Shown in pieces: positions 23,460 through 35,221 of a stretch of 64,000 bases of DNA. Both the position numbers and the translations under genes were made by a program. Positions within the stretch are counted from its first letter, which is position 1. The number at the start of each line of letters is the position of its first letter. Source of the DNA: Ostrinia nubilalis (taxonomy: Eukaryota; Arthropoda; Insecta; Lepidoptera; Crambidae). The DNA lies in assembly GCF_963855985.1 (NCBI RefSeq), contig NC_087112.1, positions 4,652,501-4,716,500 on the forward strand. The letters run 5' to 3'. The notes below the pieces were generated by a model. It was not told the origin of the DNA. It saw only the letters and a list, made by a program, of their open reading frames with translations, and ran no database searches.

Positions 23460-24840
23460 TGTTATATTTTAAAACGGCGATGAACTTCATAAAAGCTTCA
23501 AACTTTGAGTTCCAATTGATATTTTTCCGATTTTCACCATAAAATCCTACCATTCCAGACTGGATATTAATAGAAATACTATCATTAAAACTAAAGCGAT
23601 TCCAGCGCCCGATGCGCCCAATCGATTACAAATCGATCGAGCACATCACTACGGCCAATTCCCGTAACTCAATCCGTATACGCCTCGGGACGAAAGTGGG
23701 GATAACCCTCGTCGATAAAGCAATGTATTTATCACTTTCGCGTATTACAGGAGACATTCTGGTGTCATACATAAATATAGTATATGCTCTATTAATATTG
23801 TGGTGGAAGAGATAGTTGGATAAATTACAGCTATAGAATCGACGATGGTTATTGGATTTCTGATATACGAGTAAATGCTGTAATAAAAATAGTACTAAAT
23901 TACCATCTTAGAAAATGAAGCAAGGTCTTGAGCATGAGTCATTATTCGGGAACTATTAAATATCACTAAAATTATATGAAATCAAGTACTTAATACGTTA
24001 AATAGCACCTAACATGGTGTCATTTATTATCGAATCTGAAATCAGGACAAAATGGCAAGTAATTTTCTTTTTAAATAAAAGTAATGTCAGCCAGTATCTT
24101 ACCAGTAACTTTATCGTTATTTTAGTGTCTTTATAAATATTATCATATTTGAATTTAGAACACGAATTAATACGAGTACATAATTATTTACTTATGTTTT
24201 TAAAAACAAAAAAAAATCAGCCAGATTTAGGCGCAGCAAATTCAAATTTAGAACGTTATAAATTGGTGGTTTCCCATTGTAAACACTAGAAGGAATTAGC
24301 AAGTGGTACGGGAGAAGTTCACGCAGACGAACACGTGGCGGGAATTACGGGGATTTCATTAGAACCGTCTGGGACGTAAACTGATTAATGACGATTCAAT
24401 TTTTGGCGCCGTTGTACTTGTTTGGTTTGAAATTTGAATGTTTGGATTTAATCGATTTTTCTGCTAGCTTGGAGGGGTTAAAGTGATGGTGGCTTTTCTT
24501 TTGAAGGTTTTCCTATAAATCTACGAATTACGATAGAAATGTGCATAATTTGATTCTTTATACAGGATTTATCTATTTTGGAATGTTATTGTAGGTAAGT
24601 ACCCGAAATGTTTTATTAGGAAAATTCCAGGAAAAACCTGAGAAAAATATTTATCTTTTGATAAGTTAGTAGATAAGAGATAAAAACTACTATTGCCATC
24701 TCGAAAAAAAAAACAAGGTAACATTTAACTGCAGAAAAATCCACCAATTGATTCTGATGTCGCCACAAAATCCACCTTCAATTGCATTCCACTCGAATCG
24801 ATATCTCGCTTCCCTGACACGTCTCTATTCGGATTTCAAA
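23460..24840. other. Intron DNA, nothing recognised
   Basis: AT-rich sequence without repeat boundaries or coding signals that I can name. Confidence 0.4.
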
Positions 24841-24863
24841 GTTTTGGCGGGAACGCTGTCAAG

Positions 24864-24965
24864 ATGGCCGCGGCGATAGTTTTAGCGCCAATTCTTTTAT
24901 GCCAGCTCAGCAGAGCTAGTGGTGTCCTGTGGAGGGACAAGCTAATCTCGCGATTTGGACGTTAA
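24864..24965 (+). CDS. 33-codon ORF: signal peptide plus possible RF-amide peptide
   Basis: The ATG sits in a good context (GTCAAGATGG) inside a CpG-rich patch. The first 20 residues, MAAAIVLAPILLCQLSRASG, form a textbook secretion signal: short n-region, hydrophobic core, and small residues at -3 and -1 before a cut after Ala18 or Gly20. The remaining 13 residues run VLWRDKLISRFGR to the stop. RFGR at the very end is what insect neuropeptide precursors use: Arg is removed, then Gly is converted to an amide, giving an RF-amide. It is shorter than known RF-amide precursors, has no dibasic sites, and no poly(A) signal is obvious. A chance ORF remains the simpler explanation. Confidence 0.25.
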   Translation: MAAAIVLAPILLCQLSRASGVLWRDKLISRFGR

Positions 24966-25316
24966 CGTTCGATGTTCGATTTCGTGCAGTTTTCAATTGT
25001 CCGTTTGGTATGGTATTTTATCGATTTAAAAGATGGTTTTATTTAAAATGTGGATCCAAATTTTTAAACTTTATCTTCTGAATTTTAAATCTCTTTTGTC
25101 TCTTCTTTGTGTAGGTATCCAAAGATAAAAAAACTTTAGTTTGATAGTTAAAAAATTCTATAGTGTTCTCTCTTCATCAATTCATAAGCGTGTGTTACGG
25201 AATTGAATTGAAATTCTACTCATTAGATTAGATAAAAAGATAGATAGAGATACTCTATTATAGATAGAGATATCATACACAATATACTCGCCTGTCCTGA
25301 AAACGTCTATCATAAC

Positions 25317-25936
25317 TAGAGATGAGACGTATTTACTAGAACAGATCCACACACTAGGGATTTTACAGTACTAGGCGGCACCTATTCCAATTTTTTAAAT
25401 ACTTGATCCACCTAGTATTTAATATATTACACGATTTCCGACCTTATCATCAAAGTAATAGAGGTTATTATTGCGTAATCCGTAGTCGTGTATTACGCGC
25501 ACCTAGTATTTCTCGCTAAGCTTATGTGCGAACGTAGAGATTCACTTCGTCTCTGTCTGACCAAACAAATTTGAGCGCGACGAAGCAAACGCACACAAAC
25601 GTAGTCAAACCATATTCATGTAAATAAGAAAAAATATGTAAATATTTTTATGAAATTGATATCTTTTAAATACGCCAACTTTTAAGTTGACAGTCGGCCT
25701 GTTGAAGTATGAAGGGAGTAATTATTATTTAATTTCAAATTGCATTATTCATACTACGGTTGTATCTTTAAAAAAAATGTATTTTAAAGTCATATTACGT
25801 GGATTAGTCCGCACTAGTCGCGTCAAGTATGCTAAATTACTACGTACTAGGTGGAATAGGTATTTGGATCGAGTATTAATAAATACTAGGAATAGGTGCA
25901 CCTAGTATCAAATTTACCTAGTATAACCCATCTCTA
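25317..25936. mobile_element. Non-autonomous hAT element with 8-bp TSD
   Basis: The element is 620 bp, flanked by a perfect ATCATAAC at 25309-25316 and 25937-25944. The ends TAGAGATGAGACGTATTTAC and TAGAGATGGGTTATACTAGG share TAGAGATG, typical of hAT termini. Subterminal CACCTAGTAT/TACTAGGTG words are repeated on both sides and are likely transposase-binding sites. There is no transposase frame. Confidence 0.85.
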
Positions 25937-25944
25937 ATCATAAC

Positions 25945-28652
25945 GTGTCTGTAAAAGCCTCCCTAAGTGTATTAAAGATCTGTTTGAACATATATAATCA
26001 CAATTTTCTAATTACGCTACTATCAGCCGTAGTAATATGAACGAAAACAACATTATTTATCTCACAAAATTACATAAATGGTATTTTCCAGGTCAATTAC
26101 GACGATAACTCTAAAAATAAATGTACATTTACGTCAAAGTACGAAATTGTAGGAAAATTAGATCAGTACTTCGTGGAACCGTAAAAATATTGTACTGCAA
26201 CATTCTAAAATGAAATCTAGTATTTTTATTTAACTAAAAGTTAATTAAGCATACAAAAACACCATTATTCGTAGTACTCTATAATCTATACCTACCTACT
26301 TGAAAGAAAAATATTTTTAACAGAAGACGTGTTTGCGTGTATCTACTGAGATCCAAGTCCAGATAAACACTGAAACCGCTTATTTATCTGTAATAGGAGC
26401 TACTCTGTAACAAACTGTGTAGTCTGTATTTACTCATCTATTTATACTACGGCGAGACTGTCGCCGCCGTCCCCTGTTTAGAATATTAAAAATTCATACG
26501 TCTTTGGCATCGCCTTACAGCTCGGTCAATACCAATATTTACAAGGGGGTATGTTTGACCGTTTAATAAGCAATTTTCGGACAAAGCTTTCGTTTCAGAG
26601 GAACAACTTTACATTGGATGACCCATTTTGAAAAGTGACAACTTAGCGCATATAAGTTCCAATTTCAAATTTTAATTTCGCCAATGAGTGAGGAAAGATC
26701 ATTTAAAAAAACAAGTGACGACGTTTAATCTGTGTTCGACCGTTCTTCTTTTAAATGGTTCAAATATTTTTTTACCAGCCAGCATCATTGCCATTATAAA
26801 AATTTGCACACACCAAACCATAAAGCTAAGGGCCAGTTGTTTATAAAACCTTACATAAAAAATTCAAAGAAACAGGTACTAAAAGCCCGAAAACCGTAGA
26901 TTTATTGCAATCCCCATGATAACAACATTCCTGTGCCGTGTAGCCATGTTTGCGTGTCTCGCCCAATAAAAAGTTACGGACAAATTTGACACAGTGCGTA
27001 CTTAACCCATAATATCTTTATCTAAATCGGCCCATTAACAGAGACGACTAATTCAAAACAGTTTCATTCGAGTTTCGTTCGAGTTTTGATTTTGTTTTCT
27101 TATCGATTATTGAGATGTTCAGTCAGAATATTTTGTCGGGGGAATTGTACGATTGCTCTTTCGCAAACCCATCACGTTTTAACCTTTCCAAATCGAAAAA
27201 TATGATAAGTTATTTAAACGCGTGCGGGTTATTACTTATAGATCACGGCACATCAAGCCCTATTTACTATCATCTTATGTGGTTGAAATATGTGCTATTT
27301 TGCTATACAGTTTTGAGATTGATGTGGCAACTGTACTTTGTAGTAGGCAAACGTATGTAGTTTATTTTGATTGATTAAATTCCAGGTATAATCGCATTCA
27401 TAAAAGAATTAATAGTCTATGTTGGTCCGCCATATTTAATAACAAGCCTTTTGACCCCGCGGAGGCACGCGTCAGATTCGACTGATGACTTTTGTTATTG
27501 GATTTTTACGTAAATTCGGCTTTATTGTGGTCATTTGCGGGATTATGGGCGTAAACTGGCGATTTTGAGGGTCGATCCGACCCGCGATAAGGGTTTGCGC
27601 GATTTTTTTAACTGTATGCGTGTCACAGAACATTCAACGGTTTATTTTTGAATAATATCTTCATTACTCGTTCATGAGTAGAAATTATGGGGCAGGTTCG
27701 ACGGCCCATTACATTACGTCGAACGAAAAATTTGTTTTCTTCACAGCGGAAATTAATGCTAAATACCTCAATAACTGTTCGAAGCATAACAAGAAGGAAT
27801 TACTTCTTTCAGGAACTTAAATTAAGTTAAATTTCAGATAAAAATCTTGTCTCAAAAAAATGTATGCAAAAAGATGCGTCGTAATGATCACGCCTGAGGG
27901 CGAACCGTTAAATGGCCTCCAAAATGGCGTCTTTTCCCGCCGAAGCTAGCCGTGACTCTTTACATTTGTCTCTGGTCACGAACATCATAACGCCTTAAGC
28001 CTTGCACACACGCTCCTCCGGTGTGAAAATGGGATATAATTTTGGGGAAATAATCAAAAAAGCTCGCGTGCCCGCCGGGCATTAGGTGGGCCCTACCCTG
28101 GCCATGTTAATGTTGCCAGTACATATAACGCGGTGTGTATGTAATGAGCCGAGGAAAATTGTGCTGCCATAAAAATAATTGTGTTTCCTACCCCCGGTTC
28201 TGGTACGTCACTCGATTAGCTCCAGACGGCTGCTATTAGTCACTATTTGCATTAACGGCTGACTTAATGAGCTCATATCCGTGTAACTTAGTTTTCTTTT
28301 ACTTAGTAAGTTTTTCTTCTTGCCTTTGTCCATTTAGAAACTAATGAATCTGAACTATGAAAATATTACACGAACTATGTAATTGGCTCGTAATATCGCA
28401 GTTTTACATGACATACAATGTTTATGTCAGACTTAGTTTTTTTTTTAGTATAATCGCAATCCTATTAATAAAGGCTCTGTATTTACGTCATACATAGGGA
28501 CTATGACGTAAATATAAACTTAATCATCATACAAGTCTACTTTGCTTTCAAATAAATGACTACAGTGAACGACATTGAACTAATAATTAAATTGTATTTA
28601 GAATAAGTTCTAATATTGATTTGTGCTTGAGGCTGAATAGTAAATGGGTGTA
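25945..28652. other. Intron DNA, nothing recognised
   Basis: Several GC-richer patches (27890-28090) have no coding frame. An 81-codon plus frame at 27115-27360 has no recognisable domain. Confidence 0.4.
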
Positions 28653-28824
28653 TAGTTCCAAAATACTGAACTGTCCTATCGATGACATTGACAGTGGGGC
28701 GCCACCGTCAATACCGGATCGCTGGTTCCGATTTTTGCCATGTTGGAAACCATATATGTAGTTGAACGATGGTAGCGCCCCCCTGTCATTGAGTTTGGTG
28801 GGACAGTTCAGCGTGGGTCATCTA
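28653..28824. mobile_element. TA-flanked MITE, copy 1 (CTGAACTGTCC family)
   Basis: Inverted ends CTGAACTGTCCTATCG and CTGAACTGTCCCACC are followed on both arms by TGACAGNGGGGCGCYACC. TA duplicates flank the element (28651-28652 and 28825-28826). It is nearly identical to 46282-46449. Confidence 0.85.
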
Positions 28825-28826
28825 TA

Positions 28827-29888
28827 TAATCGAATGCTAAAGTTGAAACTAGGTTACATGTTAAATTGACAATTTGTCAATTTTTACATGACTATTGTGA
28901 CTGTTTTACATAATGACGTACCTCCCTTAATTAGTATGATAGTCATTCAATTAAAAAATATTGTTTTTCTAACTTTTTTATTCATACTTTTTACACATTG
29001 TTTACTAGTTTAGTGTAAACTTCTTGGTTATGTTTTTAAATAAAATAAAAAAATGTCCAATAAAAACTCGATTACAAACAATCGAGTTAAGTTCGAGTTT
29101 CGATCGTAAAACGTTAGTGTGGTACCGTTTACGTTTCGTTTCGGGCTAGCTTCGATTTTGGATTTACGCGTTCGGCCCAATCGACTTTTATGTGAGGAAC
29201 AAAACGCGACTTGTTTCCCTCGCCTATTTTTAGGTGTTTACATTGTTAACCTTAAATAGCTGGAGTGCTGTCAGTATAGAATTATCGATAGTTAAGTCTT
29301 GTTTGTTAAATTCGAATGGATTTATTCTTCCCTTTTTCGAGTATTCTGGTGCCACTTGATCATTAAAATTTTATTTAATTGAATGTACCTAATTGAGTAT
29401 ATTTGCCATTACTTTTTACTTTCAGCGTTCGTATATTTTTGTTTTCTACCAAAAATTGCATATAGTAGGTATAAAATGTAAATTTAATATAGAATCAAGA
29501 AGAAAAAACAAATTAATTTTAAATATATAAATGTTTACTTGTTTGCTATGAAAATAACCATATTTTTAACACCACAGCCTACATTATCGGCTATTTTGGA
29601 AATAAAAATGAAAAATAATATTTTATCGACAAAATTCCATCAACTGGCATCAGCACATCACTACGCCAGCATCTGTTTCGTTTCTGAATGGACTGTAGTG
29701 TTTTTGATATAGTGCAGTACTATAAAAGATTTCAACAGGCCATTCGCGTCTATTTCATCTTTTTGTTTGTTATTTCTTTAATTTAATAGGCTTAGTAGCA
29801 TCTGGGAATTTGGTAAATAATGAACACAAACATCTTTTGCCACGAACTTCGTAGTTTTAATCCAGTATGAGGACTATTAAGACTTTTA
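28827..29888. other. Intron DNA, nothing recognised
   Basis: AT-rich. I see no gene or repeat boundary. Confidence 0.4.
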
Positions 29889-30009
29889 TGTCCGATTTCA
29901 CCATCAATCCCTAATTTTTAAGTGACCCCCTTTGAAAATAAAATTCCTATTACCTATGTGTTACCATAAGGGTCGCTTAAAAATTAGGGATCGATGGTGA
30001 AAACGGGCA
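29889..30009. mobile_element. TTA-flanked MITE (PIF/Harbinger-type)
   Basis: The element is 121 bp. The ends TGTCCGATTTCACCATCAAT and TGCCCGTTTTCACCATCGAT continue into CCCTAATTTTTAAG, giving inverted repeats of about 45 bp. TTA flanks both sides (29886-29888 and 30010-30012), a 3-bp duplication typical of PIF/Harbinger. Confidence 0.8.
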
Positions 30010-30094
30010 TTAGTGTGCCTTCTCAGATATTTTGTCAGTGAGAATGATTACATACTTACTTTAGTACGTCTTGCGCCTGAATTGGAAATCGTAA

Positions 30095-31150
30095 CTTAAG
30101 ACGCCTGAGTTGACGTGGATAAAAACTTACTTAACAGGACGTAAACAATGTACTGAAGTAACCCGTCTGACAAGTACACGGCAAGTAAACGTACTCACCA
30201 AGGAATTACATCGATCAAAATTCAGACTTAACTACCGCGGAATCCCTCAGGGAAGTATTTTGGGGCCCTTAATCTTCCTATTATATGTTAATGACTTACC
30301 CAAAATAACTAATCACACGTGCATATTGTTTGCAGATGACACCACTTTTATATTTAAATGTACCAACAAAGAAACATATGAATCCGAAATAAATAATTCT
30401 ATTAATACTATCATGACATGGCTTAATGCAAATAAACTTAAACTAAATATTGACAAGACACAATTGATACAATTTAAAAATTATAAAATGAAATCTAGTA
30501 ACATGAATATCAAGTATCAAAACTCAGAAATAAAAACTGTAGAAACTAATTTGTTTTTAGGGATTAAAATTGACCAACACCTAAACTGGAAATCCCATAT
30601 CGAACTTATTTGTACAAAATTAAATCGATTTGTATTTGCCCTAAAAAGACTTAGGAAAACAATCTCGCAAAAAGCAGCTCTCGCCGCTTATCATGGCTAT
30701 GTGTCATCTGTGCTGTTGTATGGTCTGCCTTTATGGGGTAACTCAGTTGACATGATCAGAGCTTTTAAGATGCAAAAAAAGTGTATACGTGCGGTATGTG
30801 GTGCATGGTTCCTAGAGAGTTGTAAGCCCTTGTTTCAAAGAATACGTGTATTACCTTTACCGTGTATGTATGTCCGAGAAATTTGTACTTTTGTAAAACG
30901 ATATCCCAGCTATTTTAATACTCATGCTGAATCTCTAGAGAGGCACACAAGGCATAAAAATAGATTATTTTACCCGAAATGCAACTCACATTTTTATGCA
31001 AGCAACGCTCCTTTAATGGCGATCAAAATATTCAATAAACTGCCTAATAATTTTAAAGATTTGCCTCTTAGGGTTTTTAAAAATAACATAAATAAATGGC
31101 TTCTTGACAAATGTTATTACAGTATTGACGAGTATTTTAATGATAATTAG
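30095..31150 (+). CDS. Reverse transcriptase C-terminal part of a LINE
   Basis: About 350 codons stay open to a TAG at 31150. The frame opens after a stop at 30092-30094 and has no ATG at its head, so it is a truncated frame and not an independent gene. Counting from TTG at 30110, RT motif 4 (GIPQGSILGPLIFLLYVND) lies at residues 44-62, the catalytic FADD at 74-77, and the thumb motif LFLGIKIDQHLNWK follows. The C-terminal region ends with KIFNKLPNNFKDLPLR and KWLLDKCYYSIDEYFN, the usual finish of jockey-clade RTs. The lack of stops suggests a fairly recent insertion, but the copy cannot move on its own. Confidence 0.85.
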   Translation, partial: LKTPELTWIKTYLTGRKQCTEVTRLTSTRQVNVLTKELHRSKFRLNYRGIPQGSILGPLIFLLYVNDLPKITNHTCILFADDTTFIFKCTNKETYESEINNSINTIMTWLNANKLKLNIDKTQLIQFKNYKMKSSNMNIKYQNSEIKTVETNLFLGIKIDQHLNWKSHIELICTKLNRFVFALKRLRKTISQKAALAAYHGYVSSVLLYGLPLWGNSVDMIRAFKMQKKCIRAVCGAWFLESCKPLFQRIRVLPLPCMYVREICTFVKRYPSYFNTHAESLERHTRHKNRLFYPKCNSHFYASNAPLMAIKIFNKLPNNFKDLPLRVFKNNINKWLLDKCYYSIDEYFNDN

Positions 31151-31396
31151 CGATTATTTGACATTTATTACTTGAGTAGGTATTAAAATTTGACATTGTG
31201 ATCATAATTGTAGTAATTTTTATATTCTTAATTAATTTAATCAGTCAATTATTATTGTATAACATTTGCACACCGGTACAATCCCCGGTAGAACATAATT
31301 GGAACTGACTCAGATACTGTATACCTGTATTATCATGACATTTTGTTCTGCAAATAAACTTATTTGATTTGATTTGATTGATTTGATTTGATTTGA
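30095..31396 (+). mobile_element. 5'-truncated jockey/CR1-type LINE
   Basis: The element begins inside the reverse transcriptase (no endonuclease, no ORF1), runs through the RT C-terminus and a ~215-bp 3' untranslated region, and ends in a TTTGA-type tail (ATTTGATTTGATTTGA). Its TGTTCTGCAAATAAAC motif before the tail resembles the end of the fragment at 43148-43470. The left boundary is set only by the start of the open frame. No target duplication was found. Confidence 0.8.
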
Positions 31397-31437
31397 GAAA
31401 CCAAGTTTTTAACTAATCTAGGAAAGTGTTGTTGGAT

Positions 31438-31538
31438 CATCATCATCATTTCAGCCATAGGACGTCCACTGCTGAACATAGGCCTCCCCCAATTATTTCC
31501 ACATCGCTTGATACCCGGCTTGCCTCCTGCGTCTTCCT
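31438..31538 (-). mobile_element. 101-bp RTE 3' insertion with 11-bp TSD
   Basis: The reverse-complement RTE core (CATAGGACGTCCACTGCTG, AACATAGGCCTCCCCCAATT) has its (ATG)n tail at the left. It is flanked by TGTTGTTGGAT at 31427-31437 and 31539-31549. Confidence 0.85.
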
Positions 31539-31549
31539 TGTTGTTGGAT

Positions 31550-32071
31550 AATATAAGTGATCTTTAAATAAAGTAGGAGAATAACGTAAATATTTGTTTG
31601 TCCATCAATAAATCAAAAATATAAGAATTACAGAATAATTTATATCTAAAATCTTTTGAATTTCACATTTAAAACAATATCAACAATATATCATACAAAA
31701 CTGCTAAAATCATCGGGCTAATTCAAGAACGTTTCAGTACCTAGGGATTCGTATAAATAAACAATGTCTATCTATTTTAGAACCAATGCTATGAATTTTA
31801 CGATACGAAGGGGCTTAGACTGAAACCCAGACAAGTGTGAGACCTAAAGTTTGGCAAAATATCTCCGTGGAATTGTCTGGAATTGATCTGAAAAATAGAT
31901 TGGAATAGACGTCTGGAGTAAATTAGGTTATGAAAGGCAGGAATAGGTTCGGTAAAACACTTTGGTAAATTAACATAAATATATCCTTTGTCTAAATAGT
32001 GTAGGTTGTTGACACCTTTCTTTATATTTATCGGTTGCTCGTAACATATGGTTACCATGGTATATTAGCTA
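31550..32071. other. Intron DNA, nothing recognised
   Basis: AT-rich. An 86-codon minus frame at 31798-32058 has no recognisable domain. Confidence 0.4.
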
Positions 32072-32283
32072 CTAGCGGCCGCCCACGACTTCGTACGCGT
32101 GGATTCGTAGGTACCTATGTCGCGCACCCTTAGGGGTTGAATTTTACCAAATCCCGTCTTAGTGAGCACCTACGTTCTAAAACCCTCATACAAAGACTCC
32201 TAGCACTTGTAGTTTCTGAAATTTCGTGATGAGTGAGTGAGTGAGTGAGTCAGTGACCTTTCCCTTATATAGATAGATATAGA
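32072..32283 (-). mobile_element. Short complete Helitron
   Basis: On the minus strand the element starts TCTATATCTATCTATATAAG at 32283 and ends with the hairpin CCACGCGTACGAAGTCGTGG and then CGGCCGCTAG at 32072. It is flanked A/T as expected. At 212 bp it carries a (TGAG)n run and no gene. Its 3' end is nearly the same as that of the Helitron at 13972. Confidence 0.8.
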
Positions 32284-32869
32284 TTAAACAAAACATCAAC
32301 TAGCTCGTTGGCTCATATCTACATTTCAATATCATAACGAAATTGTATCGTCAACAATTCGCATCGAAATTGAATCGATATAAGTTTAGTAGTTTGTCAA
32401 AGGCATAAGGTTGACAATCTCACCAGCAGTCTCTGATAATTGGTGCAAACAATAGAAATTAATGTCGGCGATTTGGTCAACCCTACAATACCGGTATTAA
32501 CGGTACTTCTGCCGAAACTATACCGTAATAAATTATGATCCAATCCAACTTGGTATAATAAGGATTTCCAAATTTCGGCTGTTGTACGGAAATTCGATAG
32601 CTAGTCAAGTAGATGATTGCTATAAACTTGCTAGGACAGTATTAAATCCCTACTAATATTACACTGCACAACAGCATTTCTGATGATTGGGTTATGTTAC
32701 ATGATATTAGTCCATTTTTTAATGACGATTTCAAATCTGTGATTGAAATATCTGTATCAGCTCTGGTTAAAATAATATGACACTTGGGTCTTTTTGTAAA
32801 AAACACTCTTTTTTTAGAGATGATCCTATTTTATGAAGTTGTTAAGTTGAAAAAACTTTCTTTTATTTG

Positions 32870-33330
32870 ACTTCCTTGCTGATGCTGAAGGCAGACAGCT
32901 CTTCTGAATGATTCAACAGCAGTCAGCCATCATGTGTGCATTCCAGTGGCCCTGATAGCGTCCCTCTATCGTACGAAGGCCCTGGTGGATTTGATCGCCA
33001 TGTTCTTCACTTAGATCCTTAAGAGTTGTGATAAAATTGTTCAGGTGATTGCGAAGAGAGTGTAATTCGATGTTTATATTACTTCCAACCAAAAAAACAT
33101 GTTTGTAAGTGACTCATACGTTGTTCGATGTGTAAGAATAGTAAGATTTTTTCGGATTTTCCAAAAAAAAAATTTAAATGCCAAAATAACTCATCTATGT
33201 ATTTTCGGAAGACTCGAAGATCCTAAATCTCTAAAACGATCGTTTAAACCATCTTGGCTACATGGTTTTGAAAATTTCGGGTCACATTCAAAGACTCTAC
33301 CACACTGACAGTTTTCGCCTCAAAATCCTC
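32870..33330 (-). pseudogene. Relic of a repeated invertebrate protein (RYQGHWNAHMMADCC)
   Basis: The minus strand keeps a coding stretch of over 50 codons: NIELHSLRNHLNNF, LKDLSEEHGDQIHQGLRTIE and RYQGHWNAHMMADCC before a stop. Upstream, in other frames, DGLNDRFRDLGSSSLPKIH fits the LNDLVRDL part of the same family. I remember this wording (EEHGE.FHQDI, RYQG.WN..MMADYCW) from multicopy hypothetical proteins in many arthropods, probably mobile-element borne. No function is assigned. Frameshifts and stops make it inactive. Confidence 0.5.
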
Positions 33331-33954
33331 ATGTGAAGTATCAACATGAGGTTCAGGTGACTTCTTAGGGTTGAAAAGACGTCTACATGCCAAAAGTATG
33401 CAAGGAATTACCATTTAGTTCAATATTTTTTGGTTAATACCATTTTTGTTCAAAAATAAAAATAACAGTCATCGCGATGGTTCAAGGGTTCCTTTCAGAT
33501 CATAGCGGTTTCGTATCTAAATCTACACATATTCTTATTTTTTTATAAACGTAAAAACTCAATGCATCTTTTCCACGCCTTTTGCGGAATTCAAGGCTTA
33601 TCTTTCATTTCCACTGGGTCCCCAAACTAATTTTTGTTAAGCCAATTTTACGAACTTTGTCACATTTAAACGGATTATTTAAACATATTCTCTCCGCAAA
33701 TGAAACAAAATTGATTTAGATCATTCACACAAACACTTCTTAATGCTACCATATTAAATTATAAAAAGAAAACATAGTATTTTTTGAACTGTCGGCGAAT
33801 TAAGACTGAAATTTAGCAATTTTTGAGTGAAAGCTATAACACGTAAACAAGAGCTGCTACGAAAAAATGGACGGAAGATTCAGAATCAGCGACGTCAAAT
33901 TAGTAAACATCATGTAATGAAAGTCAATCATCAGCCAAAAGTTGCAATTTTGTT

Positions 33955-34171
33955 GTGCAAAATGCGAAAGTAACTCTATCTGTCTGTCTGTGTCGCCTTC
34001 ACGCCTAAACCTTTGAACCGATTTTAATTAAATTTGGATAGAGATAGTTTGAGTCCCGGGAAAGGACATAAGATAGTTTTTATCCCGGTTTTTGAAACAG
34101 GGACGCGCGCGATAAAGTTTTTCTGTGACAAACAAAATTTCACGCGGACGAAGCCGCGAGCGGAAAGCTAG
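33955..34171 (+). mobile_element. Helitron 3' part, plus strand
   Basis: The copy runs from AAATGCGAAAGTAACTCTAT through TGTCTGTCTGTG, GAGTCCCGGGAAAGGACATA and GGGACGCGCGCGATAAAG to the hairpin CACGCGGACGAAGCCGCGAG, then CGGAAAGCTAG followed by T. The wording is that of a very common moth Helitron. The 5' TC terminus was not pinned down. Confidence 0.75.
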
Positions 34172-34277
34172 TACTAAATAAATTAAACTAACTATAAGTC
34201 CAGCTTTACAGGCAACTTCTTTGCCTTTTTGTTCAACTCCATTATCGCCATTAAAAGTCACCTATGTCCTTTTAGAT

Positions 34278-34513
34278 CAGTGGTTCCCAAACTTATTTAG
34301 TCTACTGCCCACTTTGAGAATAAATCATTTTTTAGCGCCCCCCATTTTTGTAGTCAAGAGTCGAGCTCAGTCGATGTTTAAGAGTCCTCCTAGTAGATGA
34401 CGCCTCCCAAGCCTCTACACAACGTCCCGATTTTTTTTCTGGGTCTCTTACCGCCCCCCTTTAAGCCTGCAGCGCCCATAAGGGGACGTTATCGCCCACT
34501 TTAGGAAATACTG
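34278..34513. mobile_element. Non-autonomous hAT element, CAGTGGTTCCCAAAC end
   Basis: The element is 236 bp, flanked by a perfect TTTTAGAT at 34270-34277 and 34514-34521. The left end CAGTGGTTCCCAAACTTATT pairs with the right end, whose reverse complement is CAGTATTTCCTAAAGTGGGC. GCCCACTTT words recur subterminally. CAGTGGTTCYCAAA ends are known from Charlie-like hAT elements in animals. Confidence 0.8.
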
Positions 34514-34709
34514 TTTTAGATCCAATCTCTACACCAGTCATCAAAATTCAATGGTTTAGGCGTACAAGACAACAGACAGGCCTTCGCATTATTATTAATA
34601 TGGATTTCATCTGAACCACGCTATCTCCAGTTCGGATCCAGGAACGCGCTCAAATGGATTGGCCACGCGCACAGCGATGGCAGAAGCGATTGTACCCAAA
34701 CTGGTTATA

Positions 34710-35221
34710 CAGGGTGACTTTGAAATCGTTGGCATCCTTTTAAAATAAGAGTGCTCATGGCACATAGTAGATTCCCCAAATATGAAACAAATCCAATGAG
34801 TTAAAATTTCAATATTTAAAATCTTGTAACGAAAGCACATCAAGCTTAATACTGTGGCATCTTATTTCAATGTATTAAGTGTTATTTGGCAACAAAATGT
34901 ATATAGGCTGATGTGCTGTTGACTGTACAATAGTTTTAAACTTTTTATAAGAGCACACAATTACAAATACGTAGTAAAAATAATGTCAAAAAATCTCATT
35001 GTATTTCTCATATTTGAGGTATGCACTATGTATCATGAGTAGAGTCTTATACATATTAAAAGGATGGCAACGATTTCAAAGACATTTAATTATTAACTTT
35101 AAGAGTTGCAACTCAAAAAGAGCAGTCGCCCGGCAAGCGAAAGGTCGTGGGATCCATTCCCGCCTTAGACGTTCGATTTTTTCAAGTTATTTATAATTTT
35201 TAAGATTTCAAAGTCACCCTG
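34710..35221. mobile_element. TA-flanked MITE, CAGGGTGACTTTGAAATCG
   Basis: The left arm CAGGGTGACTTTGAAATCG, then TTGGCATCCTTTTAA, is matched on the right by TTAAAAGGATGGCAACGATT and CAAAG, then, after an interruption, by GATTTCAAAGTCACCCTG. TA flanks both ends (34708-34709 and 35222-35223). The right arm is split by the SINE at 35082-35204. The 65-codon frame at 34999-35196 runs across the junction and is not a gene. Confidence 0.8.
35082..35204 (+). mobile_element. tRNA-derived SINE-like insert within the MITE
   Basis: This 123-bp insert is flanked by ATTTCAAAG at 35073-35081 and 35205-35213, a 9-bp duplication of MITE sequence. It contains AGAGCAGTCGCCCGGCAAGC, then GGTCGTGGGATCCATTCCCG, a tRNA-like A-box/anticodon/B-box arrangement, and finishes AT-rich. 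Confidence 0.7.

Noticed and set aside
23188..23553. 121-codon minus frame as a gene
   Set aside because: It is the antisense of the RTE 3' fragment at 23290-23451 and its flanks.
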